This document shows positions 53,116 through 62,567 of a DNA stretch of 64,000 bases, one piece after another (position 1 is the first letter of the stretch; each line of letters opens with the position of its first letter). The stretch is from CAIVAT01 sp964387205 (GTDB lineage: Bacteria > Bacteroidota > Bacteroidia > Bacteroidales > FEN-979), in assembly GCA_964387205.1 (NCBI GenBank), contig CAYLVY010000002.1, positions 1 through 64,000 on the forward strand. Direction: 5' to 3'. The position numbers and the translations under genes were made by a program. A model generated the notes under the pieces. It made no database searches. It was given only the letters and a program-made list of their open reading frames with translations, and was not told the origin of the DNA.

Positions 53116-53679
53116 ATGATAACCGTCATTACTGTGAAATATTGGTTGCATCGTTGGTTTCTCCTGCTTCCGCTGCTGTGGATGGTTGTCGGGATGCAGG
53201 TTCCCCTCCGGGCGCAGGGCTCTGAGTACCTTTTAAAGGCAGGATTTCTGGAGAGGTTTACCCGGTTTATCGATTGGCCGGATGATTCTCTTCAGCAGAA
53301 CCCGGCATTGCCATTTAACATCCTGGTTTTGGGAAAAAGTCCGTTCAGGGGAGAACTGGAGGATTTTTTCAGCCAGATCAGGGTAAAGAACAGGAAAGTA
53401 CACATCCGCTACTCAACCAGACCCGACACAACCCGTCCTGCACATCTGATCTATATATGTCCTGATATGGTAAAAAACCTTCCGGGCATACTAAAATATA
53501 CCCGCGGAAAACCCATCATTACGGTGGGCGAGACCCGTGGTTTTGCAGAAAAGGGTGTTTTGATCAACTTCTTTTTGGAAAACAATAAGATAAGATTTGA
53601 AATCAATCAATCCGCCTTCAGACGGTCAGGCTTGCAGGTAAGTTATCTCCTGCTGAACAGCGCGAGGGTAATTCCCTGA
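53116..53679 (+). CDS. YfiR family periplasmic protein
   Basis: A 187-residue exported protein (hydrophobic leader LLLPLLWMVVGMQVPLRAQ). It shows the family opening YLLKAGFLERFTRFIDWP, then FNILVLGKSPF, ITVGETRGFAEKGVLINF and the ending RFEINQSAFRRSGLQVS. In Pseudomonas YfiR is a periplasmic repressor of the YfiN diguanylate cyclase; many homologues lie between a TonB receptor and a sensor kinase, as here. It probably transmits periplasmic state to the divergent HAMP kinase (inference). The ATG at 53116 is chosen over one at 53086 that lies inside the receptor gene. Confidence 0.88.
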   Translation: MITVITVKYWLHRWFLLLPLLWMVVGMQVPLRAQGSEYLLKAGFLERFTRFIDWPDDSLQQNPALPFNILVLGKSPFRGELEDFFSQIRVKNRKVHIRYSTRPDTTRPAHLIYICPDMVKNLPGILKYTRGKPIITVGETRGFAEKGVLINFFLENNKIRFEINQSAFRRSGLQVSYLLLNSARVIP

Positions 53680-53703
53680 TTTTAAATATTCTCTGTATCA
53701 GGG

Positions 53704-56700
53704 CTACTCCTTTGCCACCTCCACCCATCTGCCCGGAACCCGTGCCGAAATGGTCCGGTCATACATGGCACTGCAGCGAACCGCCGGCTGATAGTACCTT
53801 CCCGGCCAGGCTGCCATCAGCATAACGGTAATCGTGGCTCTCCGTCCGGTCGGAAGGTCGAAAAAGGTATTGACCCGGTCATCCCTGACATCCTGATAAC
53901 TCACCGGATAGGATCCGGCCATGGAGAGCGCCAGGTCGCTGCTTCGGGCATTAATGATCTCCCATCCTGAAGGAAATATCTGGGACAAGGCCAGTTGTTG
54001 GTATCCGACAGCCGTTCCGGGATGGGCCACCGTGACTTCCGCCAGGAAAGATGTCCCTTGCTTTAACCGGACCGGACTGATGATATTGCCCTGTAAATCC
54101 TTGTACAACACCATGATGCGCAAACCGTTGGAAGCAGAAGTGGTATCACCCGTGGCCGGTATGCCGCGGGTAACCAATCGTCCAAAGAGCATCCCTTTTC
54201 CTGTATTGGTAACCGACAGGGTCCGGTGCTCCCCGTCCGTGATCCTGATCTCCTTTTTAACAAGTGTCCGGCTGGTGGTGATGGTTTCCCTGCCGTCGGA
54301 TGAATAACTGAGCAAAGCGGAAATCCCGTTTCCAGGTTCAGTGCCGGTGAATTTGGCTATGGACATGATGGCATAAGCAGAAGTCTGGGTACTGAACCAC
54401 TCCTTTCCTGCCAGCGCCTCCGCCACATCCCTGGCAAGGGGTACCGCCCTGGCCTTCATGCCCAGCATCGTCATCGTTTCCAGCATCATCGCTTTATCCC
54501 GGAGATCGGAACCATATGTGCCTCCCATCTCGCGGTATGGTTTTATCTCTGCCGACGATTGTTGGATCAGCCGTCGCGCCACCTCCTGCCGGCCGGTAAG
54601 TGCATAGGCTGCGGCCAGGCGCCAACGGGCATTGACCGGCAGCTCCCGCTGCTCCAGTAACCTGTTCATAGCGCCGGTTTCAGGGCTTCTGCCTAGTGCC
54701 AGGGTATAGAGCCGGTATGCCTGCGACATTTCGTCATTGAAAATCCCGGCATTCACACTCCAGGAATTCGCTTTCTGCTTCTGGAACTCCCTCCATCTGT
54801 CAAACCAACCAGGGGGAAGGGAATAACCACGCTCAGAAGCCTCCAGAAGAAAGTGACCGGTCCAGGAGGTAGCCCATTCATCAGGATATTGGGCGCGCGG
54901 CCACAACCCAAACCCTCCTGAGGGTAACTGGTAAGAACTGATCCGGGAGATGACCGAAGCAATGTTTCCGGCAATGGATCGCTTCTCACTTTCCGTCAGA
55001 TCAACGATTGATGACAGGTAGAGTTGCGGAAACGCACCCGAAACAATTTGTTCCAGACAACCATAAGGATAATGGATCAACTCGTCGAGACGCCGGGTGA
55101 GGTTGAGCGAAGGCATAGCCGATAGTTCCACATAACCGCTGTTGCTGCCCGCAACGCCCGGAGGACTTACCGTGGTGTTCCATACTTCCCCCGGCGCGAT
55201 GGCTTGCTCTGAAACTGTATAAACCGGTTCGTTCGGATTTCTGATATCAATATGGATCTGATGTTCCGCCCGTTCACCGTCCCCAGAAACCACGATCCTG
55301 ACAATGCCTCTCCCCGTCTTCCCTGCAACCTTCAGGGAAAAAAATGCAAGTTGGTCACCCGTGGCTGAAAAAGTAAGATGTTGCTGGCTTTTTCCATTGA
55401 CAGTGAAGTGTTCGTCGGTCTCCACCAAAATGCTGACTTTCCGGATCTTTGGTTCCATCGCGAAGACGGTCACCGGCAAGGCAACAGTTTCACCGGGGCC
55501 CAAAACCCTTGGCAACGTACCCAGCACCATGAGGGCCTTTTTCACCGCGACACTCTTTTCCGCTGAACCGTAACGGCTATCCTGACCGGCAACCACCATG
55601 ACCCTGACAGAACCGACATAGGAGGGCATGAGAAAACGATGGGTACGGCTCTCTCCCTTTTTCAGGGTAAATGGCCCCAGATGTACCACCATCGGCCTGA
55701 ACCTTGAAGTTTTTTGCCCGTCTCTGACAATCCCTTCCTGATCGCCGCCAATGCTCAGTATCCGCTGCAACTCACCCGGGAAAGCGCCCATGACCTGATC
55801 ATAAAGGTCCCATGTCTTCACACCCAACGCCTCCCGGGCATAAAATGCCCCCCGGGGATCGGGTGTGGCGAACCGGGTCAGATCGAGCAAACCTTCATCG
55901 ACCACTGCAAGGGTGTAAGTCATCGGTAACCCGCCCTGCTCCCTGACCGATATCACGGCTTCTTCGCCGGGAGAAAAGGAGGCAGGAAGAGTCAGAACCG
56001 GTGATAACTTCGTCCCCGGATCTTCCACCATGAGTGGTATTACCCCGTACAACCGCACCGGCAGATCGTTTTTCGTCTGAGCATGAGGCTGGATCAGGGT
56101 CACGCTGGCATAACAATTGGGTGCCATCTGAGCCGTGGCTTCGAGGTCAATTTCAGTGGAACCCTGACGGGTGGCAGTCCAGAAACTCCGGATAATCGAA
56201 GTTCCGTTTTCAATGGTCACCAATGCCCTGCCATCCGGCGAGGACGGTATGGATAGCCTGATCTTCTCTCCCACCTTGAAGGAAGACTTGTTGCTGGTCA
56301 CGGTGAGCATGGCGGCAGCCTGTTTCTCGCCACCGGGCATGCGGAAATAATCGGGCCAGTCGATATAAACCACCCTGCCGGCAGCATGCCCCGAACGCAG
56401 GTCGGTAACCCTGATCAGATAACGCCCCCAGTCGTCGCGGTCGACGAACAGTTCATATGTCGCTTTACCCCCGGCAACCCTGACGGAAGCCGTGTCCACA
56501 GGCCGGTTGTAGGCCAGGGAGAGGAAATCGGCACCGCCCTGTCCCGTATCATCCCACCACCAGCGCCATTCAAGTTTGAAGAGCTCAACCTTCATGGAGG
56601 AGGAGGCGACAGGTGTTCCCGCTGCATCCACGTTAAGCAAACCGATGGAATAGGATTTACCGGTGTAAAGGACCCTGTCGCCTTTCCCGGCATCCGGCAC

Positions 56701-59265
56701 CTTTAACCCGGCATAGGTGGCATAGGGATAATACGGGATCGAAAAACGATCGACGCTGAAATCACCTCCCTCCTCAAAAACCATCGTTTCGAAAGTGGCT
56801 TTCAGGGCTCCCGGGGCCACGTTCTCCACATGGATAACCGGCCGGACGGTGGCCATTCCCTTATCATCCAGTCGTCCGTCGAATATCGTGATGTTCTCGG
56901 GAGCAAAACCCACCGCAGGATTGTCAAAAACATAACCGGGATATTTCGGGAAAGCTGTCACCGATCTGGAAAGGGTAAGGTTTATACTTGCTTTAAGGTT
57001 ACGGGCAATAGCGCCGGTAAGCCAGGATGCCTGCAGCGTAGCAGCCGGAACCTGGTCGCGGATCAACCGTGGAGTACCAAAATCGAATAGGATCTTCAGC
57101 CGGTTTGGCTTCACTGTTTCTATCCTGATAACTTTTCTGAACTCTGCATTCCCCACATTCACCCTTGCCATCCAGTTTCCGGTAGGTGCATCAGGGGAAG
57201 TGGCTGTGCGAAACACGTGCAATCCGTTCACTCCTCTGGCGCTGACCATCCTGCGAACTATCTGACCGGCCGGATTGGTCAGGGTCAAAGTAACAGGGTG
57301 ATGAGGGGGCAACTGGTTGTTTTTATCCTCCAGCATAAAGGAGATAAACAGAGAGTCACCCGGGCGCCATATCCCGCGTTCACCGTAGATAAAGCCTTTT
57401 AATCCTTGCTGAACTGTCTCGCCTCCTACATCAAACATACTGAGGGAAAGGGATTTTCCCTCCTGAAGTTTGAGGTAACCCGTTTGTTTGTCATGGTGTG
57501 CGACCACCACGAAGGGCTGCCTGGTCAGGATAACCTGTGCCATTCCGTCGGGTCCGGTAATCGCGGTGTTTATCACCTGCAACTGAAAATTATAAAACTT
57601 CAGTGTGACCCCCGCCAGGGAGCGGGCAGAAAGCAGATCGGTCACCCAGATATTCCAGCGATCGTCCTGGCCTGCCTTGGCAATGATCCCCAGGTCGGAA
57701 GCAAGTACATTGCGGTTCACCGACTTGTTGAAATAATAGGAGGATTTGCAGGGATCGTCCCGCTCCTCCCAACGGTACTGCCTCCAGCGCCCGTCGGCGA
57801 AATCATCATCCTGATAGCCGCTGTACCATCCCCAATCCCGGTCATTCTCCGCATCGGCATCGGTCAGGGTGACCAGGGAACGTTCGTCCCGGTTTTCCGG
57901 CAATGAACTGCATTCCGTATTGGCATACGACTGGCGGAATCCCAGAATGACATTATATAAGGCACCAGGTTCCGTTTTCATCAGGGAGGAAAGATCGATA
58001 GAATAACGGTTCCATTTATCACGCCCGGAGGTTCCTCCCAGCGGAATGGTTTTCTGCAGAACGATCCTGCCCACCCTGACCAGTTCACTGTTTCCCGGCA
58101 GATCATTGACCTGGAGAAACTGCAGGATATTCTTTTCATAGATCCTGACCACCCTGATATCTACTTTATTCAGGTTCACAGNNNNNNNNNNCATGCCGTT
58201 GGAGGAGGGCATGATCACCCCGTCGCCGACAAACCTTACAGCCGGACGGGTATCTTCCAGGGTGACCTCCTGTGAAAATATCTTCTGCAGGGTATTTCCT
58301 GCCACGCTTCTGATCGTAGGCTCAAGGCTGAGTCTGACAACAGGTAACTCAGTGGATGCGAGCCAGACTTTCAATACATTATCCTCCAGAACATAACGGA
58401 GATTGCTGAACCTCGCCACCCTGAAAAGTCCGTCGAGGTTTTGCAGGGGATCGGGAGGTTCGGAGAACCGGATCAGCAACCCGGGTTGTTCGCCTGAAAA
58501 ACTGCTGACATCCAACACCCTGAAATCTCCCAGTGCAGGAATCTCCGTGCCGAGGTTTCCGCTGCTCTCCGATCCGATGGGAGAGCCATCCCACTCCAGG
58601 CTCACCCAACCCAATCTTTTGGTTCTCATTACCGAATCGATCCTGAACCGGTGCTCGTTACTCCCGCCATCATGTATCCAGGTGACCGGCAACACCCTTC
58701 CGTCCTGACGGGCTGTCAGACACCTTTCGACTGCATCGGGATCTGCCGCATCAGATGTGCTCAGGAGCCCTGTTATAACCTCCGTGGTCAGGTCATCGGG
58801 CGAAAGTGCGACATGATTTTCACACCTGACATCGATCGTCTGTCTGATCGTTCTGAACTGAAAAGTAAGGGTGCTCAGGGAATCGGGAACCGTGACCAGC
58901 TTCGCAAGGTAAAAGTCAAATGTAAATAATCTGTCCTGTGGAAGAGGTTCATCGGGCCTGAAGGCAATGGTCCGTCTGTCATACCATACTGCTTTCCCGC
59001 TGACCTTAGGCCGTATCCGGTACCACTCATCCGGGACCTGTGCACCGGTTTCTGCCGAATCGGCGAAAGGTTCTGTCAGCCTCACCAGGATCTGACTCCG
59101 GGAAGAGACGATTCCCGAAGTAAAAGCCTGTATATAAGGACGAAATGCGGGGTTTACCCGGAGAAATTCCTCTTCACCCTTATGTTCCCGATGAACCAGA
59201 TAACCTATGGCGATGCCAAAGAGCAGGATAGCGCTCAGGGGCAGGATAACGACGCTTCTTTTCAT
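53704..59265 (-). CDS. bacterial alpha-2-macroglobulin with thioester motif
   Basis: A protein of about 1853 residues, with an N run at 58182-58191. It has an N-terminal membrane anchor (SVVILPLSAILLFGIAIGY) without a lipobox, a series of MG-type beta domains (GFIYGERGIWRPGD is a family hallmark), the A2M domain (LRIxxPS-type MPSYVGSVRVMVVAGQD) and the thioester CLEQ at about residue 1403, followed by the helical thioester domain and a receptor-binding-like end. Such proteins trap invading proteases in the periplasm. A transglutaminase-like gene lies just upstream. Confidence 0.92.
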   Translation of the reverse strand: MKRSVVILPLSAILLFGIAIGYLVHREHKGEEEFLRVNPAFRPYIQAFTSGIVSSRSQILVRLTEPFADSAETGAQVPDEWYRIRPKVSGKAVWYDRRTIAFRPDEPLPQDRLFTFDFYLAKLVTVPDSLSTLTFQFRTIRQTIDVRCENHVALSPDDLTTEVITGLLSTSDAADPDAVERCLTARQDGRVLPVTWIHDGGSNEHRFRIDSVMRTKRLGWVSLEWDGSPIGSESSGNLGTEIPALGDFRVLDVSSFSGEQPGLLIRFSEPPDPLQNLDGLFRVARFSNLRYVLEDNVLKVWLASTELPVVRLSLEPTIRSVAGNTLQKIFSQEVTLEDTRPAVRFVGDGVIMPSSNGMXXXXVNLNKVDIRVVRIYEKNILQFLQVNDLPGNSELVRVGRIVLQKTIPLGGTSGRDKWNRYSIDLSSLMKTEPGALYNVILGFRQSYANTECSSLPENRDERSLVTLTDADAENDRDWGWYSGYQDDDFADGRWRQYRWEERDDPCKSSYYFNKSVNRNVLASDLGIIAKAGQDDRWNIWVTDLLSARSLAGVTLKFYNFQLQVINTAITGPDGMAQVILTRQPFVVVAHHDKQTGYLKLQEGKSLSLSMFDVGGETVQQGLKGFIYGERGIWRPGDSLFISFMLEDKNNQLPPHHPVTLTLTNPAGQIVRRMVSARGVNGLHVFRTATSPDAPTGNWMARVNVGNAEFRKVIRIETVKPNRLKILFDFGTPRLIRDQVPAATLQASWLTGAIARNLKASINLTLSRSVTAFPKYPGYVFDNPAVGFAPENITIFDGRLDDKGMATVRPVIHVENVAPGALKATFETMVFEEGGDFSVDRFSIPYYPYATYAGLKVPDAGKGDRVLYTGKSYSIGLLNVDAAGTPVASSSMKVELFKLEWRWWWDDTGQGGADFLSLAYNRPVDTASVRVAGGKATYELFVDRDDWGRYLIRVTDLRSGHAAGRVVYIDWPDYFRMPGGEKQAAAMLTVTSNKSSFKVGEKIRLSIPSSPDGRALVTIENGTSIIRSFWTATRQGSTEIDLEATAQMAPNCYASVTLIQPHAQTKNDLPVRLYGVIPLMVEDPGTKLSPVLTLPASFSPGEEAVISVREQGGLPMTYTLAVVDEGLLDLTRFATPDPRGAFYAREALGVKTWDLYDQVMGAFPGELQRILSIGGDQEGIVRDGQKTSRFRPMVVHLGPFTLKKGESRTHRFLMPSYVGSVRVMVVAGQDSRYGSAEKSVAVKKALMVLGTLPRVLGPGETVALPVTVFAMEPKIRKVSILVETDEHFTVNGKSQQHLTFSATGDQLAFFSLKVAGKTGRGIVRIVVSGDGERAEHQIHIDIRNPNEPVYTVSEQAIAPGEVWNTTVSPPGVAGSNSGYVELSAMPSLNLTRRLDELIHYPYGCLEQIVSGAFPQLYLSSIVDLTESEKRSIAGNIASVISRISSYQLPSGGFGLWPRAQYPDEWATSWTGHFLLEASERGYSLPPGWFDRWREFQKQKANSWSVNAGIFNDEMSQAYRLYTLALGRSPETGAMNRLLEQRELPVNARWRLAAAYALTGRQEVARRLIQQSSAEIKPYREMGGTYGSDLRDKAMMLETMTMLGMKARAVPLARDVAEALAGKEWFSTQTSAYAIMSIAKFTGTEPGNGISALLSYSSDGRETITTSRTLVKKEIRITDGEHRTLSVTNTGKGMLFGRLVTRGIPATGDTTSASNGLRIMVLYKDLQGNIISPVRLKQGTSFLAEVTVAHPGTAVGYQQLALSQIFPSGWEIINARSSDLALSMAGSYPVSYQDVRDDRVNTFFDLPTGRRATITVMLMAAWPGRYYQPAVRCSAMYDRTISARVPGRWVEVAKE
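58182..58191. other. scaffold gap (10 N) inside the macroglobulin gene
   Basis: Ten N placeholders between SNGM and VNLNKVDI on the coding strand. The flanks share no overlap and the true length is unknown. Family comparison suggests several residues are missing here. Confidence 0.95.
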
Positions 59266-59290
59266 ATCGGAAGATATTGATACTAAACGA

Positions 59291-60499
59291 TTATTGGCTT
59301 GAAAAACGATAATTGACGAACAGTCGGGCGCGCTCGCGGAGCGGCATCGCGAGGTACTGCCGGATGAATTCGCGGTGTTCCCCCACCTGTTTCACCAGCA
59401 AATCCTGTGACTTCATCAGGAGGGTGCGGTTTTGCTCCATGGCGGCTTCACGAGGAATGATCTCCAGAAGGATCTCACGACAGAGGGAGAGATTTATCAA
59501 ACAACTGTCGAGCAATACGGCAATCTCACCATCCGGCTTTGCCGGTTTAAATTGTTTATTGAAATAACCAACATAATCATTAAAAAGCAGAGAGGCGCGG
59601 TTGTGGTGATAAACTGCCTGGTTGAACCGTCGTACGATAGCGTTGCGCAGGTCATTTTCTTTGGCCATCCGCACAGCGTGAAGGTTTTGGTTCAAAAGCG
59701 AAGCGTAGTCACTCAGGTTCTGGTTTACAATGCCGTTGGCTTTTACCCTTCGGAGGGTGGATTCATACCGTCGCTCATCGTCGCCGGCCAGCCACTGCCT
59801 GATGGTATCCTGATACCGGAAAGGCTCCCTTCCTGCAGAATCGGGAGGGGTACCCCGGTAAAAATCTGCCGAAGAATATGGATAGGTCAGGCATTGCCAC
59901 ATCGGATCGAAAGGCATATGGCTTTCTGCCATCTTTTCAGGGCTGACCATAAAATATCCCGGATTGAACCGCCGGGTAAATTTTTGGTTGGTCACATGAC
60001 CACTACCCCAGGTCGGGTCAAAGAAATACCATCCCGAATCGGTTCCGGCCACAACCCAGGTATGGTTCAACGGCATGACCTGGCCGTATTGTTTGGTATA
60101 GCCGGTCACAAGGTATGTTTCGATACCGGCCCTGCGGCAGAGTGCGTGGAACAGTTCCGCATAACCCTGACACACGGCTTTCCGGCCGCGAAGTGTCTCC
60201 CTTACCAGTTTCTCCGGATCATTGACTGCCGGCGGGGTGTACATGTTGGCCACGTCATAACTGATCTCATGGGTAGTCCAGACATAAAAAGCGCGGAGCA
60301 GGTCGGATTTTGCCGGGAGCAACTTTAAAAAATAATCCGAAAGGGTTCCGGCATCACGCGTGATGTCGGCAGGGGCGTTCCGGGCCACTGAATCGGCAGG
60401 ATAAAATAAAACTTCACCCTGTGCTTGCAGGGTGAAGGGTTTAAACTGAAGAATCAGCAACAGAAAAGTTAAAATGAGGTATCGGGGTTCGATACGCAT
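59291..60499 (-). CDS. exported transglutaminase-like protein
   Basis: A 402-residue protein with a signal peptide (ILTFLLLILQFKPFTLQAQ). The transglutaminase/cysteine-protease-like triad is visible: Cys in KAVCQGYAELFHALC, His in LNHTWVV and Asp in FFDPTWGSG. The C-terminal 180 residues are helical with no known domain. It is 25 bases upstream of the macroglobulin gene on the same strand and probably in one operon. Whether it crosslinks, cleaves peptides or is only structural is not shown. Confidence 0.85.
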   Translation of the reverse strand: MRIEPRYLILTFLLLILQFKPFTLQAQGEVLFYPADSVARNAPADITRDAGTLSDYFLKLLPAKSDLLRAFYVWTTHEISYDVANMYTPPAVNDPEKLVRETLRGRKAVCQGYAELFHALCRRAGIETYLVTGYTKQYGQVMPLNHTWVVAGTDSGWYFFDPTWGSGHVTNQKFTRRFNPGYFMVSPEKMAESHMPFDPMWQCLTYPYSSADFYRGTPPDSAGREPFRYQDTIRQWLAGDDERRYESTLRRVKANGIVNQNLSDYASLLNQNLHAVRMAKENDLRNAIVRRFNQAVYHHNRASLLFNDYVGYFNKQFKPAKPDGEIAVLLDSCLINLSLCREILLEIIPREAAMEQNRTLLMKSQDLLVKQVGEHREFIRQYLAMPLRERARLFVNYRFSSQ

Positions 60500-60574
60500 G
60501 ACGTTTGGTGTTTTCCTGACAATATTATAAAAAAAATTGCCGGAAACCGCAGCGTCAGAATAAAAATAAGGAGG

Positions 60575-60919
60575 TTAAAACCTTCTGCCGGACCTTTCGT
60601 TCCGGTTACGGTCACCATAACCGCCGCCGCCACGACCTTCCCGTGAGAAATTCCTGCCGGCCGGCCGGTTTTCGGTCCTGGGCCTTGCTTCCGAAACGGT
60701 GATCACTTTCCCGTCAAATTCTGCATTGTTCAATTCGGTGATGGCGCGCTCGGCCTCTTCATCGTTTTCCATTTCGACAAATCCGAAACCGCGCGACTTT
60801 CCTGAAAACTTATCGGTTATGACCTTGGCTGACCGGATACTACCATATTCGGAAAAGGCGTGCCGCAAATCTTCGTCGTCAATCCTGAAACTCAGGTTAG
60901 ATACAAAAATGTTTTTCAT
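60575..60919 (-). CDS. RRM-type RNA-binding protein
   Basis: A 114-residue protein with a single RNA-recognition motif at residues 1-80. RNP2 reads IFVSNLSF and RNP1 reads SRGFGFVEM. A short Arg/Gly-rich tail (GRGGGGYGDRNRNERSGRRF) follows. Such small RRM proteins are abundant in Bacteroidota and Cyanobacteria and often respond to cold. The frame is open 15 codons further, but MKNIFVSN at 60919 is the family start. The promoter box at 61059-61066 implies a leader of about 135 bases. Confidence 0.92.
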   Translation of the reverse strand: MKNIFVSNLSFRIDDEDLRHAFSEYGSIRSAKVITDKFSGKSRGFGFVEMENDEEAERAITELNNAEFDGKVITVSEARPRTENRPAGRNFSREGRGGGGYGDRNRNERSGRRF

Positions 60920-61058
60920 TAACTCTTGATTTTGGTGGATAATTGAGGTGATTTCAGGATTCAATCACGATAAGAAACCGGTGACGGCACCACTGCATGG
61001 CGATGATAACGACGGACCAGAAGGCCTTAAGGATAAAATGAACGCTTGAATACCGTTG

Positions 61059-61066
61059 CAAAATTA
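61059..61066 (-). promoter_or_regulatory. -7 promoter box of the RRM gene (TAATTTTG)
   Basis: A TAnnTTTG match 139 bases upstream of the RRM start codon. The leader in between includes a 14-codon open frame (MQWCRHRFLIVIES), whose use is uncertain. Confidence 0.5.
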
Positions 61067-61105
61067 CAGAAAAATACGGCAGCCCCGACATTTAAGAAAA
61101 AACTA

Positions 61106-62254
61106 TCATAGCGGTAAACTTGTTTTTTCGGGCAGGATCCGGAAACCCAGTTCCTTCAGCATTGCATAAGCGGAATGGTTAACCTGGACCGGTCTGATGC
61201 CGTATGCGTATAACTCCCGTCGGACAGGGTAATATTTCCGCTGCTTTTCAAACAATGCAGGATGGCTTTTCAATTGGTAATCATCGCGGAAAATATTGTA
61301 AGTATGCAAAATGGTTTCCCGCGCAATGTCAAAATCCGTTTTCCCCTCCGGGTTCAATACTATTTCCGGTGGATCTGCAGGAAATTCGCGCGGCACCCAG
61401 TCATCGAAGGGCAGATCAAAACACTTTGCCACAGATCTTACCGCCATGATGGTACCATTCGCCTTGCCATCCAGCGAATACCCTGCAATATGCGGAGTGC
61501 CGATCAGAGCGCATGAGAGCAGATCACGGTCGATCAGGGGCTCCTCTTCCCAGACATCCAGGATAACGCCTGACAGATGACCGGTACGGAGTGCTTTCTT
61601 CAATGCTGCAGTCTCCGCCACTCCTCCCCGGGAGGTGTTGATGAGCCATGCACCCGGTTTCATTGTTTCCAGGCTTACATCGTTCATCATGTGACGGGTG
61701 GGATCTGCTCCGCTCGTTTGAAGCGGAACATGGAGGGTAACGATATCCGATTGGCCTAAGAGCTTGCCGAGCGGCAGGAAGGGCTCCTCTCCCTCCAGCC
61801 TTGAACGGGGCGGATCGCATTTCAATACGGTCATGCCAAGAGCTTTGGCCAACTTTTCCACCCTTGATCCGACGTGGCCAACCCCGACGATCCCCAGCGT
61901 CATATCACGGGGAGACCGCTGAATATGATCACAAAGAACTGTGAGTGCCGATGCCACATACTGCATCACCGATCCGGCATTGCATCCCGGGGCATTGCTC
62001 CAGTGAATGTGTGCCTCATTACAGTATCCGGTATCAATATGGTCAAAACCAATAGTAGCAGAAGCAATGCAACGCACCGCAGATCCTTCCAGCAAACCGC
62101 GGTTGCAGATAGTCCTCGTACGGATAATCAGTGCATCGGCATCCTTCACCGTGTCTCGGACTATCGCCTCACAGGGGAGATAGTCCACCTGCGCATATTC
62201 TTCCAGGGCATCTCGGAGAAACGGAATGGCATCATCGGCCACTATGCGGAGCAT
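61106..62254 (-). CDS. pdxB: erythronate-4-phosphate dehydrogenase
   Basis: PdxB oxidises 4-phosphoerythronate in the long route to pyridoxal phosphate. The 382-residue product is a D-isomer 2-hydroxyacid dehydrogenase. It has the family opening LRIVADDAIPFL, the PdxB block IASATIGFDHIDTGY, the NAD site LGIVGVGHVGSRV, and the catalytic Arg (NTSRGG), Glu (WEEEPL) and His (GTPHIAGYSLDG). The C-terminal dimerisation domain follows. The ATG at 62254 is 6 bases after the stop of a small winged-helix-like gene. Confidence 0.94.
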   Translation of the reverse strand: MLRIVADDAIPFLRDALEEYAQVDYLPCEAIVRDTVKDADALIIRTRTICNRGLLEGSAVRCIASATIGFDHIDTGYCNEAHIHWSNAPGCNAGSVMQYVASALTVLCDHIQRSPRDMTLGIVGVGHVGSRVEKLAKALGMTVLKCDPPRSRLEGEEPFLPLGKLLGQSDIVTLHVPLQTSGADPTRHMMNDVSLETMKPGAWLINTSRGGVAETAALKKALRTGHLSGVILDVWEEEPLIDRDLLSCALIGTPHIAGYSLDGKANGTIMAVRSVAKCFDLPFDDWVPREFPADPPEIVLNPEGKTDFDIARETILHTYNIFRDDYQLKSHPALFEKQRKYYPVRRELYAYGIRPVQVNHSAYAMLKELGFRILPEKTSLPL

Positions 62255-62260
62255 AACCAA

Positions 62261-62440
62261 CTATTTCGAGGGCTCCCAGTAGCAATTTTTGGGTGATGAT
62301 ATCCGGCCTGAAGTCTTGAGTTTCTTCATGGCTTTGTCAACCTCCTTGCGCTCAATACCCGATTTTTCTGCAACCTGACCGGCACTGACAGGTTGTCCGG
62401 CATCCCTGATCGCTTCAAATACTTTTTCTACGGTATCCAT
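62261..62440 (-). CDS. 59-residue winged-helix-like small protein
   Basis: A short gene directly in front of pdxB. The product (MDTVEKVFEAIRDAGQPVS, then AGQVAEKSGIERKEVDKAMK and a basic RISSPKNCYWEP end) reads as one compact winged helix: three helices, with the second and third as the helix-turn-helix, and a short wing. It starts at the ATG at 62440, 24 bases after a TAATTTTG promoter box, and ends 6 bases before pdxB. Similar tiny wHTH proteins occur in other Bacteroidota to my recollection. Whether it binds DNA or regulates pdxB is unknown. Confidence 0.8.
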   Translation of the reverse strand: MDTVEKVFEAIRDAGQPVSAGQVAEKSGIERKEVDKAMKKLKTSGRISSPKNCYWEPSK

Positions 62441-62463
62441 GATGTTTTTTTTTATTTACCCGA

Positions 62464-62471
62464 CAAAATTA
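62464..62471 (-). promoter_or_regulatory. -7 promoter box of the small wHTH-pdxB unit (TAATTTTG)
   Basis: A TAnnTTTG match 24 bases upstream of the ATG at 62440, in a 127-base gap shared with the divergent lipoprotein gene. Confidence 0.6.
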
Positions 62472-62534
62472 ACGGAATTTTCCGGGAAGAGTACCGGATA
62501 AATCCGGACGTTTACAGGAAGTACTGCTTTTTGT

Positions 62535-62542
62535 TATCTTTG
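62535..62542 (+). promoter_or_regulatory. -7 promoter box of the lipoprotein gene (TATCTTTG)
   Basis: A TAnnTTTG match 25 bases upstream of the ATG at 62568. Confidence 0.6.
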
Positions 62543-62567
62543 TACCCCTAACCAATATTTCATCAAT

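Noticed and set aside
43181..59265. pbpC and the macroglobulin as one classical operon
   Set aside because: They are separated by 8 kb including genes on the opposite strand.
59432..60328. 298-codon frame antisense to the transglutaminase-like gene
   Set aside because: It is a shadow of a gene whose catalytic triad and signal peptide are clear.
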